DNA from: Flavobacteriales bacterium
GTDB taxonomy: Bacteria; Bacteroidota; Bacteroidia; Flavobacteriales_D; Crocinitomicaceae
Length of the DNA: 55,391 bases
Assembly: GCA_947500875.1 (NCBI GenBank)
Contig: CANMUN010000012.1
Coordinates: 1-55,391, forward strand
Direction of reading: 5' to 3'
Below, piece by piece: positions 35,851 through 43,682 of this stretch. Each line of letters starts with the position of its first letter. Position 1 is the first letter of the stretch. The notes beneath the pieces were generated by a model. It did not search any database, was not told the origin of the DNA, and worked only from the letters and a program-made list of their open reading frames with translations. A program made the translations under genes and the position numbers.

Positions 35851-36642
35851 ATGAAAGACCTTTTCAAAACCTTAAACATACAACAGGAACAAGTGTTCGC
35901 TTGGATTTCGCATTTGGCCTTGAACATTGTGTTGAGCATTGCCATTTTGTTTTTTGGTTTTTGGCTTGCAAAGAGGATTTCGATGGCGGTTGCAGCCCTG
36001 TTGAAACGACGCGATGCCGAAGAGGGATTGATTACGTTTTTAGCCAACTTCACCTCCGTGATATCCAAGGTGATTACCGTTTTCTTGGCCATCTCACAAT
36101 TAGGCGTAGCCATGACATCGTTTGTTACCATCCTTGGTGCCGTAGGTATTGCTTTTGGTGTGGCTTTCGGGGGAATACTCAGCAATTTTGCAGGTGGAGT
36201 TCTTATTTTAGTAATTAAACCCTTTAAATTGCATGATACCATTCAAGCCCTTACGGTGATGGGTGAAGTGATTGAAATCCAAATGTTTAATACATATATC
36301 CGCACCGTTGACAACAAAACCCTCGTCCTGCCTAACGGACCATTGATCAATGGGGTCATTACCAATTTTACGCGAGAAGGACGCCGACGCGTTGATCTCA
36401 TTGTTCCGGTGCCTTACCAAGCGAATTCCATGGAATTAATCGCCCGAATTAAGTTACTCATCGATGAAAATCCACTGATCATTCAGGACCCCTCACCGGC
36501 CTTTTATTTTTCCGAATTCGACGGCCAATCGGGTAAATTAAACATCAATTGTTGGGTGGAAACCGCGAATTATTCCACCGTTCATCGAACGCTTTCAAAC
36601 GCTGTTTTTCAATGGATCGAACCGGTACCGCAGAGTTCTTAA
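35851..36642 (+). CDS. small-conductance mechanosensitive channel (MscS family)
   Basis: A 263-residue inner-membrane channel that opens on hypo-osmotic shock. Three membrane helices lie at about 20-45, 60-82 and 85-110. The third is the glycine/alanine-rich pore helix, with G-x-x-x-G-x-A-x-G-x-A packing residues near 93-110. A beta domain (about 115-165, with V-M-G-E-V and L-P-N-G) and an alpha/beta cytosolic domain follow. I use the ATG at 35851 rather than a GTG in the promoter box. The 3' end overlaps the thioesterase gene by 31 bases. Confidence 0.93.
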   Translation: MKDLFKTLNIQQEQVFAWISHLALNIVLSIAILFFGFWLAKRISMAVAALLKRRDAEEGLITFLANFTSVISKVITVFLAISQLGVAMTSFVTILGAVGIAFGVAFGGILSNFAGGVLILVIKPFKLHDTIQALTVMGEVIEIQMFNTYIRTVDNKTLVLPNGPLINGVITNFTREGRRRVDLIVPVPYQANSMELIARIKLLIDENPLIIQDPSPAFYFSEFDGQSGKLNINCWVETANYSTVHRTLSNAVFQWIEPVPQSS

Positions 36643-37058
36643 TTCAAGAATATCTCAAGAACAATGCTTTCACGCAGCTGCTCGGCATGGAGTTCTCTTT
36701 GCTTGGGCCAGGTAGGGTGGGCTATAGCATGTCCGTTGATGCGCAGCATTTGGCAACGCCGGGATTTTTACACGGTGGCGTTGTGACAACATTGCTCGAC
36801 GCGACCATGGGGGCGGGAGCCATGACCTTGGTGGCCGATGAATGGAAAGTCGTGTCGACCATCGAGATGAACGTAAATTTCCTAAAACCGGGTTTATTGG
36901 GGTCAAGGCTTCAGGCAGTTTCTGAAGTGGTTCGAAAAGGCAAAGGGGTGATTTTTATGAAAGCAACCCTACGGAACGAAGATAATGCTATCTTAGCTGT
37001 TGCGAACGGGAGTTTTTACCCCTTCAGTGCAGATAAAGCAGGTTATTCCTTAAATTAA
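36612..37058 (+). CDS. PaaI-type hotdog thioesterase
   Basis: A 148-residue acyl-CoA thioesterase-like protein. The hotdog signature H-G-G-V-V-T-T-L-L-D (about 53-62) contains the glycine pair and the catalytic aspartate of the PaaI/YdiI group, and E-M-N-V-N-F-L-K-P follows as the central strand. I place the start at the ATG at 36612, inside the 3' end of the MscS-like gene in another frame; a longer frame from 36549 would overlap more. The DUF1295 gene starts 5 bases after the stop, so the three genes form one unit. The acyl substrate is unknown. Confidence 0.85.
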   Translation: MDRTGTAEFLIQEYLKNNAFTQLLGMEFSLLGPGRVGYSMSVDAQHLATPGFLHGGVVTTLLDATMGAGAMTLVADEWKVVSTIEMNVNFLKPGLLGSRLQAVSEVVRKGKGVIFMKATLRNEDNAILAVANGSFYPFSADKAGYSLN

Positions 37059-37063
37059 ACACC

Positions 37064-37987
37064 ATGTTAGTTACCATTTTACTCTTGATTTTCACGGTAG
37101 TATGTTTACCCATCATAACCTTTTATTTCGGTACGCCCTTGAACGATTTACAACAAACCATTCTCTACGACCACATGGTATGGATTGTTGGGGGCGTGAT
37201 AGCCTATTGTTTTGTGGTGGGTGAAATTACACGAAATAATTCCCAAGTGGATAAACTTTGGAGCCTTGTTCCCATTTATTATGTCTGGCATATGGCCGTG
37301 GTGGCTGGTTTACCTGATCGAATGGTTCTAATGGCGATTCTTGTAACGGTATGGGGAGTGCGTCTTACGTACAATTTTGCGCGACGTGGCGCTTATACGT
37401 GGCGTTTTTGGGCGGGTGAAGAAGATTACCGCTGGGAAATTCTCCGCAAAAGGCCGGGGTTTACCAACCGATGGGTTTGGGCTGCTTTCAACCTCTTTTT
37501 CATCAGTGGATATCAAAACACCTTGATTTTTCTTTTCACAATTCCGATTTTAACAGCCACCAATAATACCCCTTTGGTCGTTTGGGATTATGCGCTGGCA
37601 GTGGTCTTTGTTGGTTGTTTGGTTTTGGAGTACATTGCAGATCAGCAGCAATGGGAATTCCAAAACGAAAAGTACCGTCGAATCAAAGCAGGATTGCCCT
37701 TGGAGGAATATTCCCACGGCTTTGTTAAGAGCGGATTATGGTCCCTCGTACGTCACCCTAATTACGCCATGGAACAGTCTGTTTGGATTGTGTTTTACGG
37801 ATTTTCCGTCGTAGCTACAGGAGAATGGATTAATTGGTCCATGGCCGGTTGCGTTCTTCTGGTAATTCTTTTTAAAGGAAGTTCGGATTTCTCGGAGGCC
37901 ATTTCAGCTGAGAAATACCCGGAATATCAAAAGTACCAAAATAAGGCACCTCGGTTCATACCATTTACAAAGTTTTCAAAGCAATAA
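37064..37987 (+). CDS. DUF1295 (steroid 5-alpha-reductase-like) membrane protein
   Basis: A 307-residue polytopic protein with about seven hydrophobic segments. The family markers are visible: an N-F-A-R-R-G-A-Y motif near residue 104, and near the C-terminus the G-L-W-S-L-V-R-H-P-N-Y segment that in related isoprenylcysteine methyltransferases and 5-alpha-reductases contributes to the cofactor site. Real substrates of bacterial members are not known. It closes the unit with the MscS-like and thioesterase genes. Its last 23 bases overlap the 3' end of the convergent MerR gene. Confidence 0.9.
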   Translation: MLVTILLLIFTVVCLPIITFYFGTPLNDLQQTILYDHMVWIVGGVIAYCFVVGEITRNNSQVDKLWSLVPIYYVWHMAVVAGLPDRMVLMAILVTVWGVRLTYNFARRGAYTWRFWAGEEDYRWEILRKRPGFTNRWVWAAFNLFFISGYQNTLIFLFTIPILTATNNTPLVVWDYALAVVFVGCLVLEYIADQQQWEFQNEKYRRIKAGLPLEEYSHGFVKSGLWSLVRHPNYAMEQSVWIVFYGFSVVATGEWINWSMAGCVLLVILFKGSSDFSEAISAEKYPEYQKYQNKAPRFIPFTKFSKQ

Positions 37988-38318
37988 GCCGTTGTTTTAA
38001 GCTTTCGAGTCGGGTGATAACGTCCGAAACTTCGGAGGATTGAGCTGTTGTGGTTTTGTTTTTTACGGCGGATCCGAGGCGATGCTTGGCCCCTTCAAGC
38101 GTATATCCTTCCACTTTGACCCATTGGTAGATTTGACGAATTTTTTCGATTTCTTTAACCGAGTACAATCGATTCCCTTTCTGGTTCTTTTTTGCAATGT
38201 CGAATTTGAATTCTTTTTCCCAAAAACGCAACAAGGACGTGTTAACATGAAACATTTTAGCTACTTCTCCAATGGAGTAATAGAGTTTCTTGAGTTGCGC
38301 TACCTCGGATTTTGTCAT
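37965..38318 (-). CDS. MerR-family transcriptional regulator
   Basis: A 117-residue DNA-binding protein. A winged-helix MerR domain fills residues 10-80 (Y-Y-S-I-G-E-V-A, then L-R-F-W-E-K-E-F and G-N-R-L-Y-S), followed by a short coiled-coil tail. There is no C-terminal ligand-binding domain and only a single native pattern of MerR wing residues, so the signal is unknown. The type is common and single-copy in Bacteroidota. It is divergent from the C40 peptidase gene over a 44-base spacer containing promoters for both genes. Confidence 0.93.
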   Translation of the reverse strand: MTKSEVAQLKKLYYSIGEVAKMFHVNTSLLRFWEKEFKFDIAKKNQKGNRLYSVKEIEKIRQIYQWVKVEGYTLEGAKHRLGSAVKNKTTTAQSSEVSDVITRLESLKQRLIALKTL

Positions 38319-38339
38319 TTTTCAATTCACTAACTTGTC

Positions 38340-38347
38340 CAAAAATA
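38340..38347 (-). promoter_or_regulatory. -7 promoter box TATTTTTG for the MerR gene
   Basis: An exact TAnnTTTG on the minus strand, 21 bases before the ATG at 38318. It lies only 4 bases from the divergent box at 38352. Confidence 0.5.
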
Positions 38348-38351
38348 GTTA

Positions 38352-38359
38352 TAATTTCG
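38352..38359 (+). promoter_or_regulatory. -7-like box TAATTTCG for the C40 peptidase gene
   Basis: One mismatch from TAnnTTTG, ending 3 bases before a GTG at 38363 taken as the start. The two divergent boxes are so close that RNA polymerase could not occupy both at once. Confidence 0.4.
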
Positions 38360-38362
38360 TGG

Positions 38363-38902
38363 GTGCGCAGTTGTTTCGTATTTTTTATAGCTTGGTTTTG
38401 CTGCTCGTTAAGTGCGTTGGGACAGGTTTCCAAAGACTCTACCGTTCAGGTGATTCAAGATACCTCTTCGGTACCGGTCCCCAACGAAAAGGTCGGTTCC
38501 ATCATTGCCTTAGCGAAAACGCTTTTAGGGACTCCTTACCATTGGGGAGGAACAACGCCCACCGGATTCGATTGCTCGGGTTTCATAAACTATATTTTTG
38601 GCTCGTTTGGTTTTTCTTTGGTTCGCACCAGTTATAGTTTAGCGGAATTGGGAGAGACGGTTTCACTCGCTGAAATTCAACCCGGTGATTTGATGTTTTT
38701 TCGAGCCAGCGGGAATTCCGGAGGGGTAGGCCATGTAGGAATGGTGGTTGAAGTTACCTCCGATGCCATTAATTTTATCCACTCGTCCACCAGCAAAGGG
38801 GTCGTGATTAATAATTTTAAAACCAGCAAGTATTACATTTCCAGGTATGTAAAAACGAAAAGGCTGGATTACGGAATCAGTAACCCCAAGAAAAAAGAAT
38901 AA
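38363..38902 (+). CDS. NlpC/P60 (C40) cysteine peptidase, secreted
   Basis: I place the start at GTG 38363, giving 179 residues with a signal peptide (about 1-23); the frame extends back to a TTG at 38312, but that lies within the MerR start. The NlpC/P60 domain fills residues about 45-170 with C71 in F-D-C-S-G-F, H124 in G-H-V-G-M and H140 in I-H-S-S. It is a small, single-domain peptidoglycan endopeptidase, likely periplasmic. The queuosine transporter gene begins on its stop codon (TAATG). Confidence 0.9.
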   Translation: MRSCFVFFIAWFCCSLSALGQVSKDSTVQVIQDTSSVPVPNEKVGSIIALAKTLLGTPYHWGGTTPTGFDCSGFINYIFGSFGFSLVRTSYSLAELGETVSLAEIQPGDLMFFRASGNSGGVGHVGMVVEVTSDAINFIHSSTSKGVVINNFKTSKYYISRYVKTKRLDYGISNPKKKE

Positions 38903-39594
38903 TGAATCCTACCTTCGACCGCAAAACTTGGCTTTTTATCGTTCTTGCAGGCTTATTCATTACCAACGCCGTAACTGCGGAATTAATCAGCAATAAGTTG
39001 ATTTCCATTCCCATTGCCTTCAACGTTTTCGGACATAAAATTGGACCCTTGGTAACCGTGATTGGTATACTTCCTTGGCCTGTGGTTTTTTTATTGACGG
39101 ATTTATTGAACGAGTTTTACGGTGCCAAAACCGTTCGCAAACTGTCGTGGATAACCTCGGGTTTGATTCTTTATTGTTTTATAATTGTTGGTGTTTCGTT
39201 GAAAATACCCGCCTTGGAAATTCCGAATAGCTCATTGGCCGATAACCGATCCTATAATTTGGTGTTCGGTCAAGCCCAAATGTTGATCGTCGGCAGCATT
39301 GCGGCATTTCTATTTTCACAACTGTTAGATGCCTCGTTGTTTAAATGGATTAAATCCAAAACAGGCGATCGTTTTATCTGGTTAAGAAGTACAGGGAGTA
39401 CCTTGGTTTCTCAATTGGTTGATTCTTACATCGTTCTGTTCATCGGTTTCGTATTGCCCGGTGCTATGACTTGGAATGATTTTTTAAGCATCGCACCAAC
39501 AAACTACCTGTTAAAGTTGTTAATTGGTTTGGCTTTAACTCCGTTAATTTATGTTGGACATTACACCGTTAAAAAATACCTGGCGAAAACGTAA
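38902..39594 (+). CDS. queuosine precursor transporter (YhhQ/DUF165 family)
   Basis: A 230-residue inner-membrane protein with six or more hydrophobic segments. Family features are [11 protein letters not shown] (near 65-75), and [14 protein letters not shown] near 158-171. E. coli YhhQ imports preQ0/preQ1 for making queuosine in tRNA. Overlap of one base with the C40 gene stop and of 44 bases with the MsrBA gene indicates translational coupling. I see no que genes in the window. Confidence 0.92.
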   Translation: MNPTFDRKTWLFIVLAGLFITNAVTAELISNKLISIPIAFNVFGHKIGPLVTVIGILPWPVVFLLTDLLNEFYGAKTVRKLSWITSGLILYCFIIVGVSLKIPALEIPNSSLADNRSYNLVFGQAQMLIVGSIAAFLFSQLLDASLFKWIKSKTGDRFIWLRSTGSTLVSQLVDSYIVLFIGFVLPGAMTWNDFLSIAPTNYLLKLLIGLALTPLIYVGHYTVKKYLAKT

Positions 39595-40597
39595 GAAAAT
39601 CCTATGTTTTTCAATTGGGTTTTTTCTTTCCAGTTGTTCCTATTCTCAAAACGACGTACCCATGAACTCATCTTCAGATCTGGTCCCCTACGGGGATAAA
39701 ATGCTGCCTAAAAACGTATGCCAAGTCATTCAAGACGGCGGCACGGAACGACCTTTCACCGGAAAATATGTTTATCACAAGGAGAAGGGAACCTATTGTT
39801 GTATCGGTTGCGATGCACCTTTATTTTCCAGTACTACCAAATACGAATCAGGTTCGGGGTGGCCCAGTTTTTACGACGTTATTTCTTCGGGGGCTGTAAA
39901 GGAGGTGAAAGACCTTTCCCATGGCATGGAACGGGTTGAGATCCGCTGCTCGCAATGCGATGCCCATTTAGGTCATGTGTTTGAGGACGGTCCAAAGCCA
40001 ACCGGTTTAAGGTATTGCTTAAATTCAGTAGCCTTGGATTTTATTGCAGAGGATTCGGTAAAAACGGAAGAAGTAACGCTTGGCGCGGGTTGTTTTTGGT
40101 GCGTTGAAACGTGTTTTAAAGAATTGGACGGGGTCGTTGAGGTATATCCCGGTTATGCCGGCGGAAAGGTGCTCAATCCAACCTACGAGCAAGTTTGTTC
40201 GGGTACTACCGGACACGCAGAAGTTGCACGCATCGTGTTTGATCCCGAAAAGATTACGTTTGAAGCATTATTGGAGTTGTTTTGGTGGATTCATGACCCT
40301 ACACAATTAAACCGTCAAGGCAATGACGTAGGGACACAATATCGAAGCGTTGTATTTTACCACTCTGAGGCTCAAAAATCCATTACCGAAAAGTACATCG
40401 CTAAACTTACGAAGGAAAAGGTGTGGGATAATCCTATTGTTACCGAAGTAAAGGAAATCAATAATTTTTACCGTGCGGAACAATACCATCACGATTACTT
40501 TAACCTCAATCCGCAAAATCAGTATTGCCAATACGTGGTTAAACCGAAGGTCGAAAAGTTCCGGAAAGTATTCAAAGAAAAATTAAAAGACCATTAA
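39551..40597 (+). CDS. msrBA: lipoprotein MsrB-MsrA fusion, methionine sulfoxide reductase
   Basis: A 348-residue bifunctional enzyme that reduces both R- and S-methionine sulfoxide. The n-region K-N-T-W-R-K-R-K-K and hydrophobic stretch precede a lipobox ending at C29 (L-S-S-C), so it should be anchored to the membrane and face the periplasm. The MsrB domain (about 45-165) has two zinc CxxC pairs and catalytic C156 in R-Y-C-L-N-S. The MsrA domain (about 172-335) has C181 in G-C-F-W-C; the second cysteine C184 replaces the glycine of the common GCFWG motif. Order B-A is the reverse of Neisseria PilB. The start overlaps the transporter gene by 44 bases. Confidence 0.93.
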   Translation: MLDITPLKNTWRKRKKILCFSIGFFLSSCSYSQNDVPMNSSSDLVPYGDKMLPKNVCQVIQDGGTERPFTGKYVYHKEKGTYCCIGCDAPLFSSTTKYESGSGWPSFYDVISSGAVKEVKDLSHGMERVEIRCSQCDAHLGHVFEDGPKPTGLRYCLNSVALDFIAEDSVKTEEVTLGAGCFWCVETCFKELDGVVEVYPGYAGGKVLNPTYEQVCSGTTGHAEVARIVFDPEKITFEALLELFWWIHDPTQLNRQGNDVGTQYRSVVFYHSEAQKSITEKYIAKLTKEKVWDNPIVTEVKEINNFYRAEQYHHDYFNLNPQNQYCQYVVKPKVEKFRKVFKEKLKDH

Positions 40598-43173
40598 CGA
40601 AGTAAGGTCACGTGCCCCACTTCTTGGATCTTCTCGTCGTTGTTCAGGGCTTTAAATACAATTTTCCAAGTATAAACTCCGTCAGGAGCTTTCTTGCCAC
40701 TTCGACCTGTCGAACCGTCCCATCCGAATTTGACATTACGCGTTTCATAGACCAGTTCACCCCAACGGTCGAAAATGTACAAGGCGAACTCGTAAGGATC
40801 GTATCCCGAGAAAAACACCGGTTTGAACGTTTGGTTGTGTTGATCCCCGTCAGGGGTAAAAGTGTTGGGAACCCAATACACCAAGTCTTCTCCTGTACAA
40901 TCCTCCAGTGCTTCAATCACCAAGGTGTCGCTTGCAGAACACCCTGATCCATTCGTTCCTGTTACGATAAGCTCCGTAGTACCTACCGGGGGCATGTACG
41001 ACATGCCATTGGCAACCGGTACATTCCAAACGTAGGAATTAGCACCTGTTGCGTCAAGTTGAACGGCATTACCAAAGCAAACTACTTTGTCATTTCCAGC
41101 ATCGATGGTTGGGCTTTGGGCAATCGTAATTAAAAAATCATCCACTCCTGGGCAAACTGCTGCCGGCGAAGTGTAGGTGATAACATAACTGCCAGGCGAT
41201 GAATTACTCAAGTCTACCTCCCCGGTACTTGGGTTCACTGCTATTCCAATCCCAGCACTTATGGTCCCTCCGTTCAGCCCGGTTATCGTTGCCAGGGGAT
41301 TGGGGTCGGATAAACAATATAAGGTGTCTGGATAGGATAGGGTCACCAGATCCGGACCTACATAATTTCCTGAAATAGGGTAGAGGCAACCTGCATCATC
41401 CGTTAGGTCAAAGGAAAATGGCCCGGAGGTACTGAGGTTGTTAACCAATATAATTCCGTTATTGAGCGCGGTGTTGACCGCAAATCCGGCACTTGCAGGT
41501 AACAAATTGGAGGCCGTAAATGCGGTGCCGTTCAGTTCGGGTGAACCACCGCTGACGGTAACGGATGCTGTACCGTTCGCACAGTTTGAGGTAAAATTCG
41601 CCGTTACTTCCGGTAGATATTGCACTGCAATGGGATTGCCCATGTCGAAGCATTGCAGGTTCGGGACAATGATATAGCTGTATATGCCGTCTTGAACGCT
41701 GTACATGGTAAGTGGAACATAGTAAACCACATTGTTGGTAAACGTACCTGCAGGAAAGGAATTGATCGTGCTCAAGTCGTTTAAGTCGCTTAAATTCCCC
41801 GTGTTGGATGCTATACCAACTAAACAAGGGTCGTCAGGAATATCGAGTCCTGTTGCTTGGGCCATTAACGGATCTAAGGAAACCGTTGGTGGACAAGAAT
41901 AAATCAACCAAATCATTCCTGGGTCGTAGGTTGGTGCCGTGGGGTCGTAATTGGGTGAACCGGGCGTGGTAGCTCCGGGAATTTCTGCTGGGACGTTGAA
42001 GTCGTTGTTGGTGGTGATGCTGAAAGAATCTCCATAACAAATGGGGTTAATGGTCGGGAGTCCTTGTAAAGTTGTTGTAAAGGTTCCCATTAAAGCATTG
42101 CAATTGCAAGCAGGTGGAGTCGGATAAGTTAACGTGGCAGAACAGTTTCCATTGGCCGAAAAAGTGGCTGTCACCACGCAGCTGTTACCATTCGCGGTTC
42201 CCGTCAGGGAGAAATTCGATGAACTTCCAAAAGGAGCGTTGAACACTTGCGAACCTCCGCAAGAATTGCTCAGCGTTAAAGTTCCAGAAGCAGGTGCGTT
42301 GGTGTAATTGATGCTTCCTGTAATAGTGTATTGGTTCGTTACAGGATCACAGTTGGTGATCGACCCTGTAAAGTTACCAAAGGAACAGGGGCCAGCATTG
42401 CATGGCGCTGGCGCAACGTACGGTTGAAAAGTGTTGCAATTCGCATTGGCACTGAAAACAGCGGTTACTTGGCAATTGGATCCGTTGGCATTGAGCCCGG
42501 TTAAGTTGTAATTGATGCTGTTGCTAAATGGAGCATTGAAAACTTGGGGAGAACCACCACAAGAACTTGAAATCGTGAGCGTTCCTGTTGCAGGGGGATT
42601 GTTGATGCTCAGCGTTCCGGACAGGTTGTACAAATTATTGGCGCACGCGGTAGGGGTGGCGGTGAATCCTGTGACTCCACAAACAAACGAACAATCCGCA
42701 GACCCCGTACCACCCGTTTGAGAAAAGGATATCGTTCCTGGATCATTGGAATAGTTGGTGAGCAATAAAATGTAGAATTGTCCCACTTGCGCATTGGGGA
42801 TGGTGGCAGTTTCGGTGGGATTCGGGGAGTAACTGCAATCGATCGGTACTCCAACAGGAAAGGTCCCGCCGCCGCAACCTGCTGCAAGCGAAGGATAGGG
42901 CCCCCACAAGGCGAAATCTACATCGATTCCAAAGCCAAAAGCATCCACCTGACTTATCGACAAGGTCATGGGCCCGTTTTGATCGATTTCCATAAAATAC
43001 CATACGGGATTCGGCGTACTGAAAAGGCAATCCACCATGCCTAAGTCATTGACATTCGTACTGTTGGGAAAGGAATAATTAGTACCTGTGCAAAAAGGAT
43101 TGGCCTGGTTGCATTGCGCTTGAACGTGAAGCATGGTAGTTACCAGCAGTAGAAAAGCGAATATTTTCTTCAT
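40594..43173 (-). CDS. secreted protein with T9SS type B (gliding-motility-associated) C-terminal domain
   Basis: An 859-residue surface protein. A signal peptide (about 1-19) is followed by a domain (about 20-155) common in Bacteroidota adhesin-like proteins, two tandem roughly 95-residue beta repeats (about 165-350, each with a S-C-G-G core and closing N-G/A-N-C), further immunoglobulin-like domains, and the type B sorting domain in the last 85 residues with N-T-F-T-P-D-G-D and the F-D-R-W-G-E-L motif. It should be exported by the type IX system and displayed on the surface. Function is unknown; adhesion or gliding are possibilities. It overlaps the 3' end of msrBA by 4 bases and follows the small secreted gene by 3 bases. 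Confidence 0.9.
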   Translation of the reverse strand: MKKIFAFLLLVTTMLHVQAQCNQANPFCTGTNYSFPNSTNVNDLGMVDCLFSTPNPVWYFMEIDQNGPMTLSISQVDAFGFGIDVDFALWGPYPSLAAGCGGGTFPVGVPIDCSYSPNPTETATIPNAQVGQFYILLLTNYSNDPGTISFSQTGGTGSADCSFVCGVTGFTATPTACANNLYNLSGTLSINNPPATGTLTISSSCGGSPQVFNAPFSNSINYNLTGLNANGSNCQVTAVFSANANCNTFQPYVAPAPCNAGPCSFGNFTGSITNCDPVTNQYTITGSINYTNAPASGTLTLSNSCGGSQVFNAPFGSSSNFSLTGTANGNSCVVTATFSANGNCSATLTYPTPPACNCNALMGTFTTTLQGLPTINPICYGDSFSITTNNDFNVPAEIPGATTPGSPNYDPTAPTYDPGMIWLIYSCPPTVSLDPLMAQATGLDIPDDPCLVGIASNTGNLSDLNDLSTINSFPAGTFTNNVVYYVPLTMYSVQDGIYSYIIVPNLQCFDMGNPIAVQYLPEVTANFTSNCANGTASVTVSGGSPELNGTAFTASNLLPASAGFAVNTALNNGIILVNNLSTSGPFSFDLTDDAGCLYPISGNYVGPDLVTLSYPDTLYCLSDPNPLATITGLNGGTISAGIGIAVNPSTGEVDLSNSSPGSYVITYTSPAAVCPGVDDFLITIAQSPTIDAGNDKVVCFGNAVQLDATGANSYVWNVPVANGMSYMPPVGTTELIVTGTNGSGCSASDTLVIEALEDCTGEDLVYWVPNTFTPDGDQHNQTFKPVFFSGYDPYEFALYIFDRWGELVYETRNVKFGWDGSTGRSGKKAPDGVYTWKIVFKALNNDEKIQEVGHVTLLR

Positions 43174-43176
43174 GTC

Positions 43177-43539
43177 TTATTTCAAATTCAACCAAGTTTT
43201 ACGTTCCTCGGCGATTAAATGTTGATGCTTTCTAAACCACTTTAAGCCTTTTCGTTGGTTGTATGCGAACGATTTATCCTTGCGATACAAGGGAAAATCT
43301 GCCGGGATTTTTTTGTCGGTAAAATAATTCATCAACGATTTTATGTCCAGAATGTAGCGGTCCGCAGAGGGGAGCCGTTCCGTCAAATCGATTAAAGCAA
43401 TTTCCTGCCGCGTTGTTAAGGATTCTTGTGCCGGGACTTGTGTTGGTTTCTTTTCAATGCTTTTTTTCTGTGTTACAACTTGGGCACCTATGCGTTGTGT
43501 AACAAGTGCAAGAAACCCTATGATTAGGATATTTTTCAT
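43177..43539 (-). CDS. small secreted protein, unknown function
   Basis: A 120-residue protein with a signal peptide (about 1-19, ending I-G-A-Q), a lysine/glutamine-rich linker (about 20-42) and a basic, helical C-terminal half with Y-I-L-D-I-K-S-L-M-N-Y-F and R-K-G-L-K-W-F-R-K-H. No family is recognised. It is the first gene of a two-gene operon with the T9SS type B cargo, 3 bases apart, so it may work with it. A TACCTTTG box lies 14 bases before the ATG. Confidence 0.7.
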   Translation of the reverse strand: MKNILIIGFLALVTQRIGAQVVTQKKSIEKKPTQVPAQESLTTRQEIALIDLTERLPSADRYILDIKSLMNYFTDKKIPADFPLYRKDKSFAYNQRKGLKWFRKHQHLIAEERKTWLNLK

Positions 43540-43553
43540 CGCCAGGTTTACGT

Positions 43554-43561
43554 CAAAGGTA
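43554..43561 (-). promoter_or_regulatory. -7 promoter box TACCTTTG for the small secreted protein / T9SS operon
   Basis: An exact TAnnTTTG on the minus strand, 14 bases before the start at 43539. Confidence 0.58.
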
Positions 43562-43589
43562 CGGTTTTCGTTGCTTCATTGGTGCTTTT

Positions 43590-43610
43590 ATGTTAATATA
43601 GTTTTAACAT
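43590..43610. promoter_or_regulatory. perfect inverted repeat in a divergent promoter region
   Basis: ATGTTAA (43590-43596), 7-base spacer, TTAACAT (43604-43610). It lies about 30 bases upstream of the minus-strand -7 box, where an activator or repressor could act. No T-tract follows, so it is not a typical terminator. Confidence 0.35.
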
Positions 43611-43669
43611 TTCTTGATTGGATGAAATGGCGCTTGAATTTAGGGTTTTTATTTTGTGTTTTTGGGGCT

Positions 43670-43677
43670 TATCTTTG
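43670..43677 (+). promoter_or_regulatory. -7 promoter box TATCTTTG for the WG-repeat gene
   Basis: An exact TAnnTTTG ending 5 bases before the ATG at 43683, predicting an almost leaderless transcript. Confidence 0.58.
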
Positions 43678-43682
43678 CTGAT

